In this document: positions 26,191-35,067 of the stretch, one piece after another
How positions within the stretch are numbered: the first letter of the stretch is position 1
Layout of the letters: each line of letters begins with the position of its first letter
Source of the DNA: Bryobacteraceae bacterium
GTDB lineage: Bacteria > Acidobacteriota > Terriglobia > Bryobacterales > Bryobacteraceae
Direction of reading: 5' to 3'
Assembly (NCBI GenBank): GCA_025980665.1
Contig: JAICXC010000001.1
Span: 62,001 to 126,000, forward strand
DNA length: 64,000 nucleotides
The notes under the pieces: model-generated
The model's input: the letters and a program-made list of their open reading frames with translations, nothing else
Databases searched by the model: none
What the model was told of the DNA's origin: nothing
Made by a program: the position numbers and the translations under genes

Positions 26191-27158
26191 TAACTCACCA
26201 CAAAGAGGCTTTCGGCAAAAGGCCACTCATGGTCGATCCACTGCGCTTCGCATCGGAATCCTGCGATCTCGGCCAGGCGGGCGATCTCATCGTGAGAATA
26301 CTTGTGGCTGTTCTCGGTCCAGATCGTTTCACCGGCTTCGAAAGCGATCTTAAGATCCGCGGCATGGATGGTTACGATTTGCTTGCGCAGAGACTGCAGG
26401 TGCATCTCGACGCTCCCGGTTTCGGAATTGAATCGCGCCAGATGACGGAACTGGGTTAGGTCGAAATCCGCATCCAGCTCCCGGTTGATACGGACCAAAA
26501 GATTCAGATTGAACGCAGCAGTGATTCCCAGCGGATCGTCATAGGCCTGGATGAGCTGGGAAACTGATTTTTCCAGGTCCGTACCCAGAAGCATCGCATC
26601 GCCGGGTTTTAGAATCATCCGGACATTGCGGAGAAAGTTGATGTCCGCTGGATGGCTGAAATTGCCGATGGTGCTTCCGAGAAAGAGCACCAGAATACGC
26701 TGGCCATCGCGCCTGCGGGCAGCCACCTCCAGCAGGCCATCGAGATACTCACGTTCCAGGCCGACGATGCCGACCGAATCGATATCGGCCAGCTCACGGC
26801 GGCAAACTGCCAGCGCAGCCGACGAAATCTCGATAGGGAAATAATACGTATGCCGGCGGCGGGAGAGCGCTTCCAGGATCCAGCGAGTCTTCGTGCCGCT
26901 TCCGCTGCCAAGTTCGCACAGCACGACATCGCCCGCGATGCGCTCCACGATTTCGCTGGCGTGTCCTCGAATGAGCCGTTCATCCGCGCGCGTTACGCCG
27001 TATTCCGGAAGCTCGGCGATCACTTCAAAGAGCTTCGACCCGATCGTATCGTACAGATATTTCGAAGGCAATTCTTTTTGCCCCGGTTTGGTAAGCCCGT
27101 TTCGTATGTCTGTGGCAAATTCGCCCGCCGCTCTCGCTACGATGGTGCTTGTTCGCAT
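26190..27158 (-). CDS. egtD: L-histidine N-alpha-methyltransferase EgtD
   Basis: A 322-residue methyltransferase that trimethylates histidine to hercynine, the first step of ergothioneine synthesis. Sequence marks: PSKYLYDTIGSKLFEVIAELPEYGVTR at the N-terminus, the SAM site CELGSGSGTKTRWIL (81-95), Asn166 in GSTIGNFSHP, and Glu282 and Ser284 in WTENSHKYS. These residue numbers coincide with the histidine-contacting residues of mycobacterial EgtD as I recall them. It ends one base into the ATPase start (TAATG) and follows egtB by 32 nt. Confidence 0.95.
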   Translation of the reverse strand: MRTSTIVARAAGEFATDIRNGLTKPGQKELPSKYLYDTIGSKLFEVIAELPEYGVTRADERLIRGHASEIVERIAGDVVLCELGSGSGTKTRWILEALSRRRHTYYFPIEISSAALAVCRRELADIDSVGIVGLEREYLDGLLEVAARRRDGQRILVLFLGSTIGNFSHPADINFLRNVRMILKPGDAMLLGTDLEKSVSQLIQAYDDPLGITAAFNLNLLVRINRELDADFDLTQFRHLARFNSETGSVEMHLQSLRKQIVTIHAADLKIAFEAGETIWTENSHKYSHDEIARLAEIAGFRCEAQWIDHEWPFAESLFVVS

Positions 27159-27190
27159 AAATAGCCTTTATTTCGCCCGTCTCGTTTAGA

Positions 27191-28474
27191 TCAACTCGCG
27201 CAACGGAATCCGGCGTACACGTAGGGATAGTGGGGTTGGAACCAGTTCCGGAACGTCCGCCGCAGCATACTTCGATCCGTGCGAAGCGAGCCCCCTTTCA
27301 TCACAAAATGTTTGCCATCGAAAAAATTGGCAGAGTAGCCCTCGTAGAACGGGAACGCTTGGAACCCCGTGTACGGTTCAAAGTGACTCGAGGTCCACTC
27401 CCAGCCGTTGGCCAACAGGCCGTCCAAGCCGAACGCGCTTCGCGCACGCGGGAAAGCATCGACGGGCGCCGGATCCCAGCGCTCGAAGTCGAAATACCCA
27501 TGCTGTGATCCCGGTGTTTCCGAACCCCAAGGGAAGCCTTCTTCGGAGCTGTAGGCCGCCCTTTGCCATTCGGCTTCGGTCGGCAAACGCCTGCCGGCCC
27601 AACGAGCGTATGCGGAAGCCTCGGCATGGCTCACGTAAACCGGCCAGGACAGCGGCAACGGGATTTCATCGAACATCGTCCGTAGATGCCAGGAATCGCT
27701 CGCGCGTTTCCAAAAGGCTGGATGGGAAACATTCTGGGCTGACTTCCATTCCCAGTCAGCGGGTGTCCACAGGCTTGGATCGTGATATCCGCCCGCCCGC
27801 AGGAAATTGAGGAATTGACCGTTCGTAACTTTGTAGCGGTCAATGGAGAATCCCGGAACGCTGACCGATTGGGCTTCGTATTCGTTGTCCCACCCGAAGT
27901 CGGCGTCATCGCGAGAAAGGCCCAGCGTAACGCTCCCTGCGGGGATTTCGATAATCTCGGGCGATGGTTGATCGCGCTCAGGCACATCGGCCTGCGCGTG
28001 GCGGATTTTCTTTTCGAGCGGTAACTGGTGAAACATGTATGCCAAAGTCTCGGCATGCATCAGCCGATGTTCGATCGCCGTGTTCAATAATATTTCCGGA
28101 ACAGGGTTGCTTTCTAACAGGGAATCGAGCGCCTCGCGCACACGCGCTGCATAGCGCTGGACATCCTCCAGTGCAGGCCAGTCCGACGGCTGATCGGAAG
28201 GCAAACCGCCATCCACTGGATCGATGCCAAACGCGAAAAGCCGGTCCAGATTCTCATCGAACGGGCGCAAGCTGCACTGCGACCGCAGCAGGTTCCAATC
28301 GAAGGCTTCCAAATGGCCGATGTAGAAAACAATGCGATGCCGCTCCGGGATAGGCCGATCATACTGCGAATCGGGCTTGACGATCGCAAACAGCTTATCG
28401 GTCTGCGCGCGGGCTTGATCCAGACGCTCCAGCAGGAGCCGATAGCTTCGGAGCGTGTCTTGTGCGGCAAGCAT
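27191..28474 (-). CDS. egtB: Ergothioneine sulfoxide synthase EgtB
   Basis: A 427-residue non-heme iron enzyme that joins hercynine with a thiol donor. The N-terminal DinB_2 domain supplies the iron ligands His54 (YIGHLEAFDWN) and His136/His140 (IEHRLMHAETLAY, an H-x-x-x-H pair). The C-terminal formylglycine-generating-enzyme-like domain starts at about residue 195 (IPAGSVTLGLSRDDADFGWD) and includes RRLPTEAEWQRAAYSSEEGF, GLLANGWEWTSS and YAGFRCA. Whether it uses cysteine or gamma-glutamylcysteine cannot be told. No egtC or egtE is adjacent. The start is 6 nt after the oxidoreductase stop. Confidence 0.93.
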   Translation of the reverse strand: MLAAQDTLRSYRLLLERLDQARAQTDKLFAIVKPDSQYDRPIPERHRIVFYIGHLEAFDWNLLRSQCSLRPFDENLDRLFAFGIDPVDGGLPSDQPSDWPALEDVQRYAARVREALDSLLESNPVPEILLNTAIEHRLMHAETLAYMFHQLPLEKKIRHAQADVPERDQPSPEIIEIPAGSVTLGLSRDDADFGWDNEYEAQSVSVPGFSIDRYKVTNGQFLNFLRAGGYHDPSLWTPADWEWKSAQNVSHPAFWKRASDSWHLRTMFDEIPLPLSWPVYVSHAEASAYARWAGRRLPTEAEWQRAAYSSEEGFPWGSETPGSQHGYFDFERWDPAPVDAFPRARSAFGLDGLLANGWEWTSSHFEPYTGFQAFPFYEGYSANFFDGKHFVMKGGSLRTDRSMLRRTFRNWFQPHYPYVYAGFRCAS

Positions 28475-28480
28475 AATGTG

Positions 28481-29869
28481 TCAGTTACTCGCGGCCAGCG
28501 GTTTTAGCTCGCCCAACATAGTCGGAATCAGTTCGGACACCGTCGGGTGGATATGCATGGCCCTCTGGATCACCGTGTATGGCTTGTCAGCATACATCAC
28601 ATCAAGGATGGAGTGAATCGCCTCATCCCCGCCCGTCCCGAGAATCGCCGCCCCCATGATCCGCTGCGTGCCCGCATCTATAAGAACCTTCATAAAGCCC
28701 AGCGTTTCGCCCTTTTCCACCGCACGCCCGACTTTGGTCATGGGACGCATACCCATCAACAACTTCCGTCCGCTGGCCCGAGCCTCCGTTTCCGTCATTC
28801 CGGCGCGTCCCAACGGCGGGTCGATGAACAGAGCATATGTCGGGATTCGGTCGCTGACTTTGCGAGCGTCATTGTCCAACAGGTTTGCGGCGACAATCTC
28901 GAAATCGTTATACGACGTGTGGGTAAATCCGCCTTTGCCGTTGCAATCGCCCAGAGCCCAGATACCTCGCACGTTGGTGCGGAGCTGATCGTCTACTTCG
29001 ATGTATCCACGGGTATCCATCGAAACTCCGGCCTTTTCGAGTCCCAGATCGTCGGTATTGGGGCGTCGCCCAACCGCGATCAATACGTGGGAGCCGCAAA
29101 TCTCAGAGCTTAAGCCAGCCGTCTCGATGCTCGCAACGGTCTCGTCACCGAAGCGCGAAAAGCTCTTGCATTTCGTGCCGAGGCAAACCTGGATGCCTTC
29201 ACGCTGTAGGATGTCCAGAATCGCCGCAGAAATGTCCTCATCTTCTCGTGAAATCAGCCGAGTCCCATTTTCGACAATCGTAACCTCGCTGCCGAAGCGG
29301 CGGAACATCTGGCCGAATTCCAGACCGATATAGCTGCCGCCCACAATGATCAGATGCTTAGGAAGAGAATCAAGATGCATCATTGAGCTGTTGGTGAGAA
29401 ACGATATTTTATTCAGCCCGGGGATGGGAGGAACTACCGCGCGTGCGCCCACGTTGAGGAAGATTCTCTCGGCGGTCAAACGCGCATCACCGACGCTCAC
29501 TTCGTTGGCCGATTCGAACCGGGCGTGGCCCTGATACACCGTACACTTAGGCATTTTTCTAAGCCCGGATTCCACGCTTTGATTTGACTGGCCCGAGATC
29601 GCGTCCTTTCGCTCCTTGACGCGTTTCATGTCGATGGTCGGAGGGGTGCCGGTCACGACGCCGAACTCCGCCGCGCGGCTGGCGAGATGCGCCGCATAAG
29701 CATTGGCGACCATGGCTTTGGTCGGAATGCAGCCCGTATTGACGCAGGTCCCACCAAAAAGCCCGCGCTCAATGATCGCGACCTTCTGCCCGGCATCAGT
29801 CAGGCGCTTGGCCAAGGGCGGCCCAGCCTGTCCGGTGCCAATAATAATGGCTTCGTAAGGGATGCTCAT
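28481..29869 (-). CDS. FAD pyridine-nucleotide-disulfide oxidoreductase leading the egt operon
   Basis: A 462-residue flavoprotein of the mercuric reductase/dihydrolipoamide dehydrogenase class. It has the FAD site GTGQAGPPLAKRLTDAG, the redox-active disulfide GGTCVNTGCIPTKAMVANA, the NAD(P) site IIVGGSYIGLEFGQMF, VLIAVGRRPNTDDLGL, and the C-terminal His/Glu pair in HIHPTVSELIPT. There are no N-terminal heavy-metal domains and no C-terminal vicinal cysteines, so mercuric reductase activity is unlikely. It is first in the operon and 6 nt from egtB; reduction of an ergothioneine disulfide, a sulfoxide intermediate or the thiol donor is a reasonable guess, not a demonstrated role. Confidence 0.9.
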   Translation of the reverse strand: MSIPYEAIIIGTGQAGPPLAKRLTDAGQKVAIIERGLFGGTCVNTGCIPTKAMVANAYAAHLASRAAEFGVVTGTPPTIDMKRVKERKDAISGQSNQSVESGLRKMPKCTVYQGHARFESANEVSVGDARLTAERIFLNVGARAVVPPIPGLNKISFLTNSSMMHLDSLPKHLIIVGGSYIGLEFGQMFRRFGSEVTIVENGTRLISREDEDISAAILDILQREGIQVCLGTKCKSFSRFGDETVASIETAGLSSEICGSHVLIAVGRRPNTDDLGLEKAGVSMDTRGYIEVDDQLRTNVRGIWALGDCNGKGGFTHTSYNDFEIVAANLLDNDARKVSDRIPTYALFIDPPLGRAGMTETEARASGRKLLMGMRPMTKVGRAVEKGETLGFMKVLIDAGTQRIMGAAILGTGGDEAIHSILDVMYADKPYTVIQRAMHIHPTVSELIPTMLGELKPLAASN

Positions 29870-29974
29870 GGCTTGATTTCCCCGGACGTGGGGCAGATCT
29901 CCATTATCATCCTTTGAGTCCAGACCGGTTGCCTCGCGGGACCGCCTACGTTAGGATTCAGCCTAGGGGAACAG

Positions 29975-32317
29975 GTGCCGAAAAGTCTGTGGATCGCCGC
30001 TGCTGTGCTGTTCGGAGCTATTTGCTCCGCCCAAGATCGGCAGCTGGTGGACCGATACTGCATCACTTGCCACAACCAGCGCCTCAAGACCGGCGGCCTC
30101 ATGCTGGATACGTTGCACCTGGCGAAAATTCCCACCGACGCCGAGACCTGGGAAAAAGTAGTTCTGAAGCTGCGCACCGGCGCGATGCCTCCTCCCGGGA
30201 TGCCGCGTCCAGATGCCGAGGCGACACACAAATTCGTTTCCTTGATCGAGGCCCGGATCGACAGCGCCGCACAGGCCAAATCTTACGCCGGCCGTCCTCT
30301 GCTTCACCGCATGAATCGAGCTGAATATGCCAACGCCATCCGCGATCTGCTGGGCCTAGATGTGGATGCAGCCAGTCTCTTGCCTCCTGACGATTCGGCC
30401 TACGGGTTCGACAACATTGCTGATGCCCTGGGCTTTTCACCGTCGCTTCAGGAGCGTTATCTGTCGGCGGCGGCGAGCATCAGCGCGCTGGCCATTGGCG
30501 ATCCGAACGTGAAACCGGCCGGTACGACGTTCCGGATTCGCCAGGACCTCTCACAGAACCAGCACATCGAAGGCCTTCCGCTGGGAACAATGGGCGGAAT
30601 TTTGGTGCATTACAATTTTCCGCTCGACGGCGAATACGAGTTTCAAGCCAAACTGTATCGGACCAACCTGAACATCATGCGCGGCCTGGAATTCGCCCAC
30701 CAGGTGGAGTTCACCGTGGGCGGCCAGCGGATTCACCTCGCGAGCATCGGTGGTCCAGCCGACCTGGCGTCAATGTTCGAAAAACCCACCGAGACGGGTG
30801 ACGCGGTGGATGCCCGGTTGCGCGTGCGCGTGAAAGTGAAAGCGGGTCCTGGCGATGTCACGGCGGCCTTTCTCGAAGGTCCGCAGGTCCAGCGGCCTGA
30901 CCGGCTCCAGCCATTCCAGCGCAGCTCTACCGACAATTTCGACTGGAGCGGGTGGCCGCATATCCAGACGCTATCGATCACCGGTCCCTTTAATGCAACT
31001 GGTCCCGGGGATACGCCCAGCCGCCGCCGGATTTTCGTGTGTCACCCCGACAAAGCGACTTCGGAATCGGCCTGCGCGCGGAAGATTCTCGCCGCGCTGG
31101 CTCGCAGGGCGTACCGGCAGCCCGTGAGTGATACGGATCTTACCCGGATTTTGAGCTTCTACGAAACCGGACGGCAGAACGGCGGATTCGAAGGCGGAAT
31201 CGAACTGGCGCTTGAGCGTATCCTCGCCAGCCCGAAGTTTGTTTTGCGCGTCGAGAAAGACGCGCCGAACGCGGCGCCCGGATCGGTCTATCGAGTGAGC
31301 GATCTAGATCTGGCTTCGCGTCTGTCTTTCTTTCTATGGAGCAGCATTCCGGATGACGAGCTACTCACTCTGGCCGCCGCAGGCAAACTACGTGATCCAG
31401 CAGTGTTGCGACAGCAAACACTGCGAATGTTAGGCGACCCGAAGTCGCATGCTCTGGTCAGTAACTTCGCCGGACAGTGGCTGCAATTGCGGAATGTGCG
31501 TAACGTCCTGCCAAACTCGGACGATTTCCCGGATTTCGACGATAACCTCCGGCAGGCGTTCCAACGCGAAACTGAGTTGTTCTTCGAGAGCATCCTCAAC
31601 GAGGATCGCCCGGTGCTGGATCTTCTTACGGCGGACTATACCTTCCTCAATGAACGCCTGGCAAGGCATTACGGAATCACCGGAATTTACGGGAGTCAGT
31701 TCCGCCGCGTCACTTTGCACGACGATTTCCGCCGCGGATTGTTGGGGCAAGGCAGCATCCTGGCGTTGACCTCGCACGCGGAGCGAACGTCTCCCGTGGT
31801 GCGTGGCAAGTGGATCCTGGAGAACATTCTGGGGATGCCGGTGCCGCCGCCTCCGCCCGATGTTCCTCTGCTCAAAGAGAATAAAGACCGGGAGAAACCT
31901 CTCACCATGCGCGAGCAGATGGTGGAGCATCGCGCCAATGCCGTATGTGCGAGCTGTCACAAGACCATGGATCCCATCGGGCTGGCGCTGGAGAATTTCG
32001 ACGCGGTGGGAGCGTGGCGCACGCGGGACGCGGGTGAATCGATTGATGTTTCCGGGGAACTAGCCGATGGAACCAAGGTGAACGGTGTGGTCGATCTGAG
32101 GAACGCGATAGTGAGCCGTCCCGAAATGTTCGCCGGAACGATGGCTGAGAAGCTGTTGATCTATGCGCTGGGCCGAGGGCTGGACTATCGCGATATGCCG
32201 GCGGTGCGCGGAATCGTTCGCGAGGCGGCTCAGAATAACTATAAAATGTCATCTTTGATTCTGGGCGTGATTCGCAGCACGCCATTCCAGATGCGTACGA
32301 CAATAGTGAAGGACTGA
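29975..32317 (+). CDS. DUF1592-type multidomain cytochrome c (module 2)
   Basis: A 780-residue exported protein paralogous to the one at 5562..7952, with the same domain order (heme site, DUF1587, DUF1595, DUF1592, DUF1588, DUF1585). It starts with GTG 29975 behind AGGGGA. Heme motifs are CITCH (residues 29-33) and CASCHKTMDPIGLALENFDA near residue 664. It lacks the Gly/Arg-rich insert of copy 1 and has a different middle region (GDVTAAFLEGPQVQRPDRLQ). It ends in TGATG with the DUF1552 start. Periplasmic redox role inferred. Confidence 0.92.
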   Translation: MPKSLWIAAAVLFGAICSAQDRQLVDRYCITCHNQRLKTGGLMLDTLHLAKIPTDAETWEKVVLKLRTGAMPPPGMPRPDAEATHKFVSLIEARIDSAAQAKSYAGRPLLHRMNRAEYANAIRDLLGLDVDAASLLPPDDSAYGFDNIADALGFSPSLQERYLSAAASISALAIGDPNVKPAGTTFRIRQDLSQNQHIEGLPLGTMGGILVHYNFPLDGEYEFQAKLYRTNLNIMRGLEFAHQVEFTVGGQRIHLASIGGPADLASMFEKPTETGDAVDARLRVRVKVKAGPGDVTAAFLEGPQVQRPDRLQPFQRSSTDNFDWSGWPHIQTLSITGPFNATGPGDTPSRRRIFVCHPDKATSESACARKILAALARRAYRQPVSDTDLTRILSFYETGRQNGGFEGGIELALERILASPKFVLRVEKDAPNAAPGSVYRVSDLDLASRLSFFLWSSIPDDELLTLAAAGKLRDPAVLRQQTLRMLGDPKSHALVSNFAGQWLQLRNVRNVLPNSDDFPDFDDNLRQAFQRETELFFESILNEDRPVLDLLTADYTFLNERLARHYGITGIYGSQFRRVTLHDDFRRGLLGQGSILALTSHAERTSPVVRGKWILENILGMPVPPPPPDVPLLKENKDREKPLTMREQMVEHRANAVCASCHKTMDPIGLALENFDAVGAWRTRDAGESIDVSGELADGTKVNGVVDLRNAIVSRPEMFAGTMAEKLLIYALGRGLDYRDMPAVRGIVREAAQNNYKMSSLILGVIRSTPFQMRTTIVKD

Positions 32318-33636
32318 TGCGGCGGATATCCATATCGCGTAGATCCGTACTCCGGGGCGCCGGCTCGGCCATCGCCTTGCCGTTCCTGGATGCGATGGTT
32401 CCAGCGTTCACCCCGCAAGCCAAAGCCGCCGCAATCCCCTCAATGCGGTTCGGCGTGGTTTACATTCCCAACGGCGCGATCATGCAGCAGTGGACTCCGA
32501 AAACCGTCGGCTCGGGGTTCGAATTCACTCCGATCCTGAAGCCCCTGGAGCCATTCAAGGACTCGCTGGTGCTGATCAACAACCTTACGCGTTCCCACCC
32601 TGGCAGCGTAATCGGCGACCATGCCGTAAGCTGCGCAGGATTTCTCACAGGCGTGTGGCCCAAGCGGACGGAAGCCGAGGACGTGCTGGCGAACACCACC
32701 ATCGACCAGGTGGTGGCGCAGAAGATTGGACAGGACACGCCGCTGCCGTCGCTGGAACTCGCCACGGAAGACTTTACTGGCTACGTAGGAGCTTGCTCGC
32801 CCGGATTTAGCTGCACCTACATGAATACGATTTCGTGGAGGACGCCGACAACTCCGCTGCCGATGGAGACCAACCCGCGCGCGGTCTTCGAACGCCTCTT
32901 TGGCGCGGCGGGGTCCGCGGCGGAACGCCGCGCAAGAATGGTCACGCAGCGCAGCATTCTGGATTCGATCGCCGAAGACGCAAACGATCTGCAGCGCACT
33001 TTGGGCGGCCGCGATCGCGCGCGCGTCAGCGACTATCTGGACAACGTCCGCGAAATCGAACGGCGGATTCAACGGGCGGAGGCTCAGCAGCATCTCTCTG
33101 AGACCGCTTTGGAAGCCCCCGTAGGAATTCCCGAATCCTTCGAAGAGCACGTCGGCCTGATGTTCGACCTGATCGCGGCGGCGTACCAGGCTAATGTGAC
33201 CCGCGTGTTCACCTTCATGCTCTCGCGCGAACTCAGCCAGCGGACGTATCCGCAACTGGGTGTAAGCGAGCAACACCATTCCGTCTCGCATCACCAGAAC
33301 AAGGCCGACAAGATGGCGCAGGTGGTGAAGATCAACACGTACCACGTCGGATTGTTCGCGAAGTTCCTGGAGACGCTGCGTCGCACCGAAGATGGGCCTG
33401 GATCGCTGCTGGACCAGTCGCTCATCTTTTACGGCGCGGGCATGGGCGATTCGAATGGTCATGCCACCGATCCTCTGCCGGTGGTCGCCATGAGCGGAGG
33501 CCTGAAGGGTCACCGCCACATCGAGCTTCCCAAACGGACTCCGGTCGGCAATCTATGGCGCACCGTGGCGGCGAAGTACGACACTCCCATCGAGCACTAC
33601 GGCGACAGCACAGGGCTAGTCGATGATCTCTTCTAA
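32317..33636 (+). CDS. DUF1552 family exported protein (module 2)
   Basis: A 439-residue DUF1552 protein with a twin-arginine-type leader (SRRSVLRGAGSAIALPFLDAM). It shares GVVYIPNGAIMQQWTPK, SFEEHVGLMFDLIAAAYQAN, RELSQRTYPQLG, EQHHSVSHHQNK and LIFYGAGMGDSNGHA with copy 1. Its start overlaps the cytochrome stop by one base and its end overlaps the ankyrin gene by 14 nt, so the three are one transcription unit. The biochemical function of the family is not known. Confidence 0.9.
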   Translation: MRRISISRRSVLRGAGSAIALPFLDAMVPAFTPQAKAAAIPSMRFGVVYIPNGAIMQQWTPKTVGSGFEFTPILKPLEPFKDSLVLINNLTRSHPGSVIGDHAVSCAGFLTGVWPKRTEAEDVLANTTIDQVVAQKIGQDTPLPSLELATEDFTGYVGACSPGFSCTYMNTISWRTPTTPLPMETNPRAVFERLFGAAGSAAERRARMVTQRSILDSIAEDANDLQRTLGGRDRARVSDYLDNVREIERRIQRAEAQQHLSETALEAPVGIPESFEEHVGLMFDLIAAAYQANVTRVFTFMLSRELSQRTYPQLGVSEQHHSVSHHQNKADKMAQVVKINTYHVGLFAKFLETLRRTEDGPGSLLDQSLIFYGAGMGDSNGHATDPLPVVAMSGGLKGHRHIELPKRTPVGNLWRTVAAKYDTPIEHYGDSTGLVDDLF

Positions 33637-35005
33637 ATGCGTGCTCCTGCTTCTCGCCGCGCTGGCATTCACACTTGCGGCGGCGGACGACCCAGACGGA
33701 ACCACTCCACTGCACTGGGCGGTTCGCGCCAACGACGTGGAGGCCGCGCAGCGTCTGCTTCACTCTGGAGCGAATCCCGATGCCGCGAATCGCTACGGTG
33801 TGACTCCCTTATCGCTGGCTGCCGAAAACGCCAGCGCCCCATTGATCCAGATGCTCTTACAGGCCGGAGCGCACCCCACTGACGCGATTCTCATGACTGC
33901 GGCGCGAACTGGGGACGCCGAAGTCGTAAGGATGCTGCTGGCCCGCGGCGCGGACGCGAATGCACGCGAAAGTTCGCTGGGCGAAACTGCGTTGATGTGG
34001 GCCGCGGCGGAGAATCATCCGGAAGCGGTGCGGGCGCTGATCGAGCACGGCGCGGATCCCAACACACGATCCGACAAGCTGGTTTACTCGAAAGACCGAT
34101 TCGGCCTGGAAGGTGTCACCACCATCCTGCCTCACGGGAGCTGGACGGCGTTGATGTATGCCGCGCGGCAAGGATCACTTGAAGCCGCTCGGGCACTAGC
34201 GCAAGCGGGAGCCGACCTGAATCTCGCCGATCCCGACGGAACCACGGCGCTGCACCTGGCGATCCTCAACGGGCACTTCGACACGGCAGGCATGCTCGCC
34301 AAGAAAGGCGCCGCCCCTAACATCGCCGATGTCACTGGTATGGCTGCGCTGTATGCCGCTGTCGACATGAGTACGCTGGGCGAGATCTATGGCCGCCCGG
34401 GCCGCAAATCCACCGACCAACTCAGCGCCGTGGATCTGCTGCCGATTCTGCTCGCCCACGGCGCGAATCCCAACGCTGCCCTGAAATCGCCTACGCTCAC
34501 TCGCGCCCACACACCCGGCGAACCCAGCTTGGCCGAAGGGACCACGCCTCTGATGCGCGCCGCCAAAAACGGCGACGTCGCCGCGATGCGCGTCCTGATG
34601 GCTCATGGCGCGGACGCCTCGCTGAAGCAGAAAAACGGAACTACCGCTCTGATGCTCGCGTCCGGCGTTGGACGCGGCACGGGAGTTTTCGCGAAGGATT
34701 ACGCGACCGAAGCGGAACTACTCGCGGCTGTGAAGTTCCTGGTTGAATTAGGTGTCGATGCGGGCGTCGACATCAACGCAGCTAACGACGCGGGCCAGAC
34801 GGCGCTGCATATCGCCGCGCAGGCATCCGACGGCATCGTGAAGTACCTGGTGGAACACGGCGCCAATCTCGATGCGAAAGACAAGCAGGGCCGCACCGCG
34901 CTCGATGTCGCCATGGGAAAAGGTGTGCGGGCCCGTATCGGCGGCGAGCCGACAATGCGCGAAAGCACTGCGGCGCTCCTGCGGCAGTTGATGTCGTCAC
35001 GCTAG
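33623..35005 (+). CDS. Exported ankyrin-repeat protein (module 2)
   Basis: A 460-residue protein with a signal peptide (MISSKCVLLLLAALAFTLAAA) and about ten ankyrin repeats (TPLHWAVRANDVEAAQRLLH, TPLSLAAENASAPLIQMLLQ, TALHLAILNGHFDTAGMLA, TALHIAAQASDGIVKYLVEH). As in copy 1 there are non-repeat inserts in the middle (SKDRFGLEGVTTILPHGS; EIYGRPGRKSTDQLSAVD). It overlaps the DUF1552 gene by 14 nt, tying it to the cytochrome pair. A scaffold or partner-binding protein in the periplasm is the simplest reading. Confidence 0.9.
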   Translation: MISSKCVLLLLAALAFTLAAADDPDGTTPLHWAVRANDVEAAQRLLHSGANPDAANRYGVTPLSLAAENASAPLIQMLLQAGAHPTDAILMTAARTGDAEVVRMLLARGADANARESSLGETALMWAAAENHPEAVRALIEHGADPNTRSDKLVYSKDRFGLEGVTTILPHGSWTALMYAARQGSLEAARALAQAGADLNLADPDGTTALHLAILNGHFDTAGMLAKKGAAPNIADVTGMAALYAAVDMSTLGEIYGRPGRKSTDQLSAVDLLPILLAHGANPNAALKSPTLTRAHTPGEPSLAEGTTPLMRAAKNGDVAAMRVLMAHGADASLKQKNGTTALMLASGVGRGTGVFAKDYATEAELLAAVKFLVELGVDAGVDINAANDAGQTALHIAAQASDGIVKYLVEHGANLDAKDKQGRTALDVAMGKGVRARIGGEPTMRESTAALLRQLMSSR

Positions 35006-35044
35006 CCTTTACTCATCCGCCCCAACGCTAGATGAGAACATGCT

Positions 35045-35053
35045 TGCTACAAT
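35045..35053 (+). promoter_or_regulatory. Candidate extended -10 promoter for the M19 peptidase gene
   Basis: TGCTACAAT fits an extended -10 element (TGn plus TACAAT) 15 nt before the GTG start of the peptidase gene. The -35 position has no good match, as is common with extended -10 promoters. It is the only promoter-like match in this 62-nt gap. Confidence 0.4.
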
Positions 35054-35067
35054 AGCCGGGGTTCCAC

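Noticed and set aside
27191-28474. EgtB as SenA of a selenoneine cluster
   Set aside because: No senB-like glycosyltransferase or senC/selD-like gene is nearby, while egtD is adjacent.
28481-29869. FAD oxidoreductase as mercuric reductase or as E3 of the 2-oxoacid complex
   Set aside because: It lacks metal-binding terminal cysteines, no mer genes are near, and it is cotranscribed with egtB rather than with E1/E2.
32440-33519. 359-aa minus ORF
   Set aside because: Antisense shadow of DUF1552; no signal peptide, ribosome site or motif.
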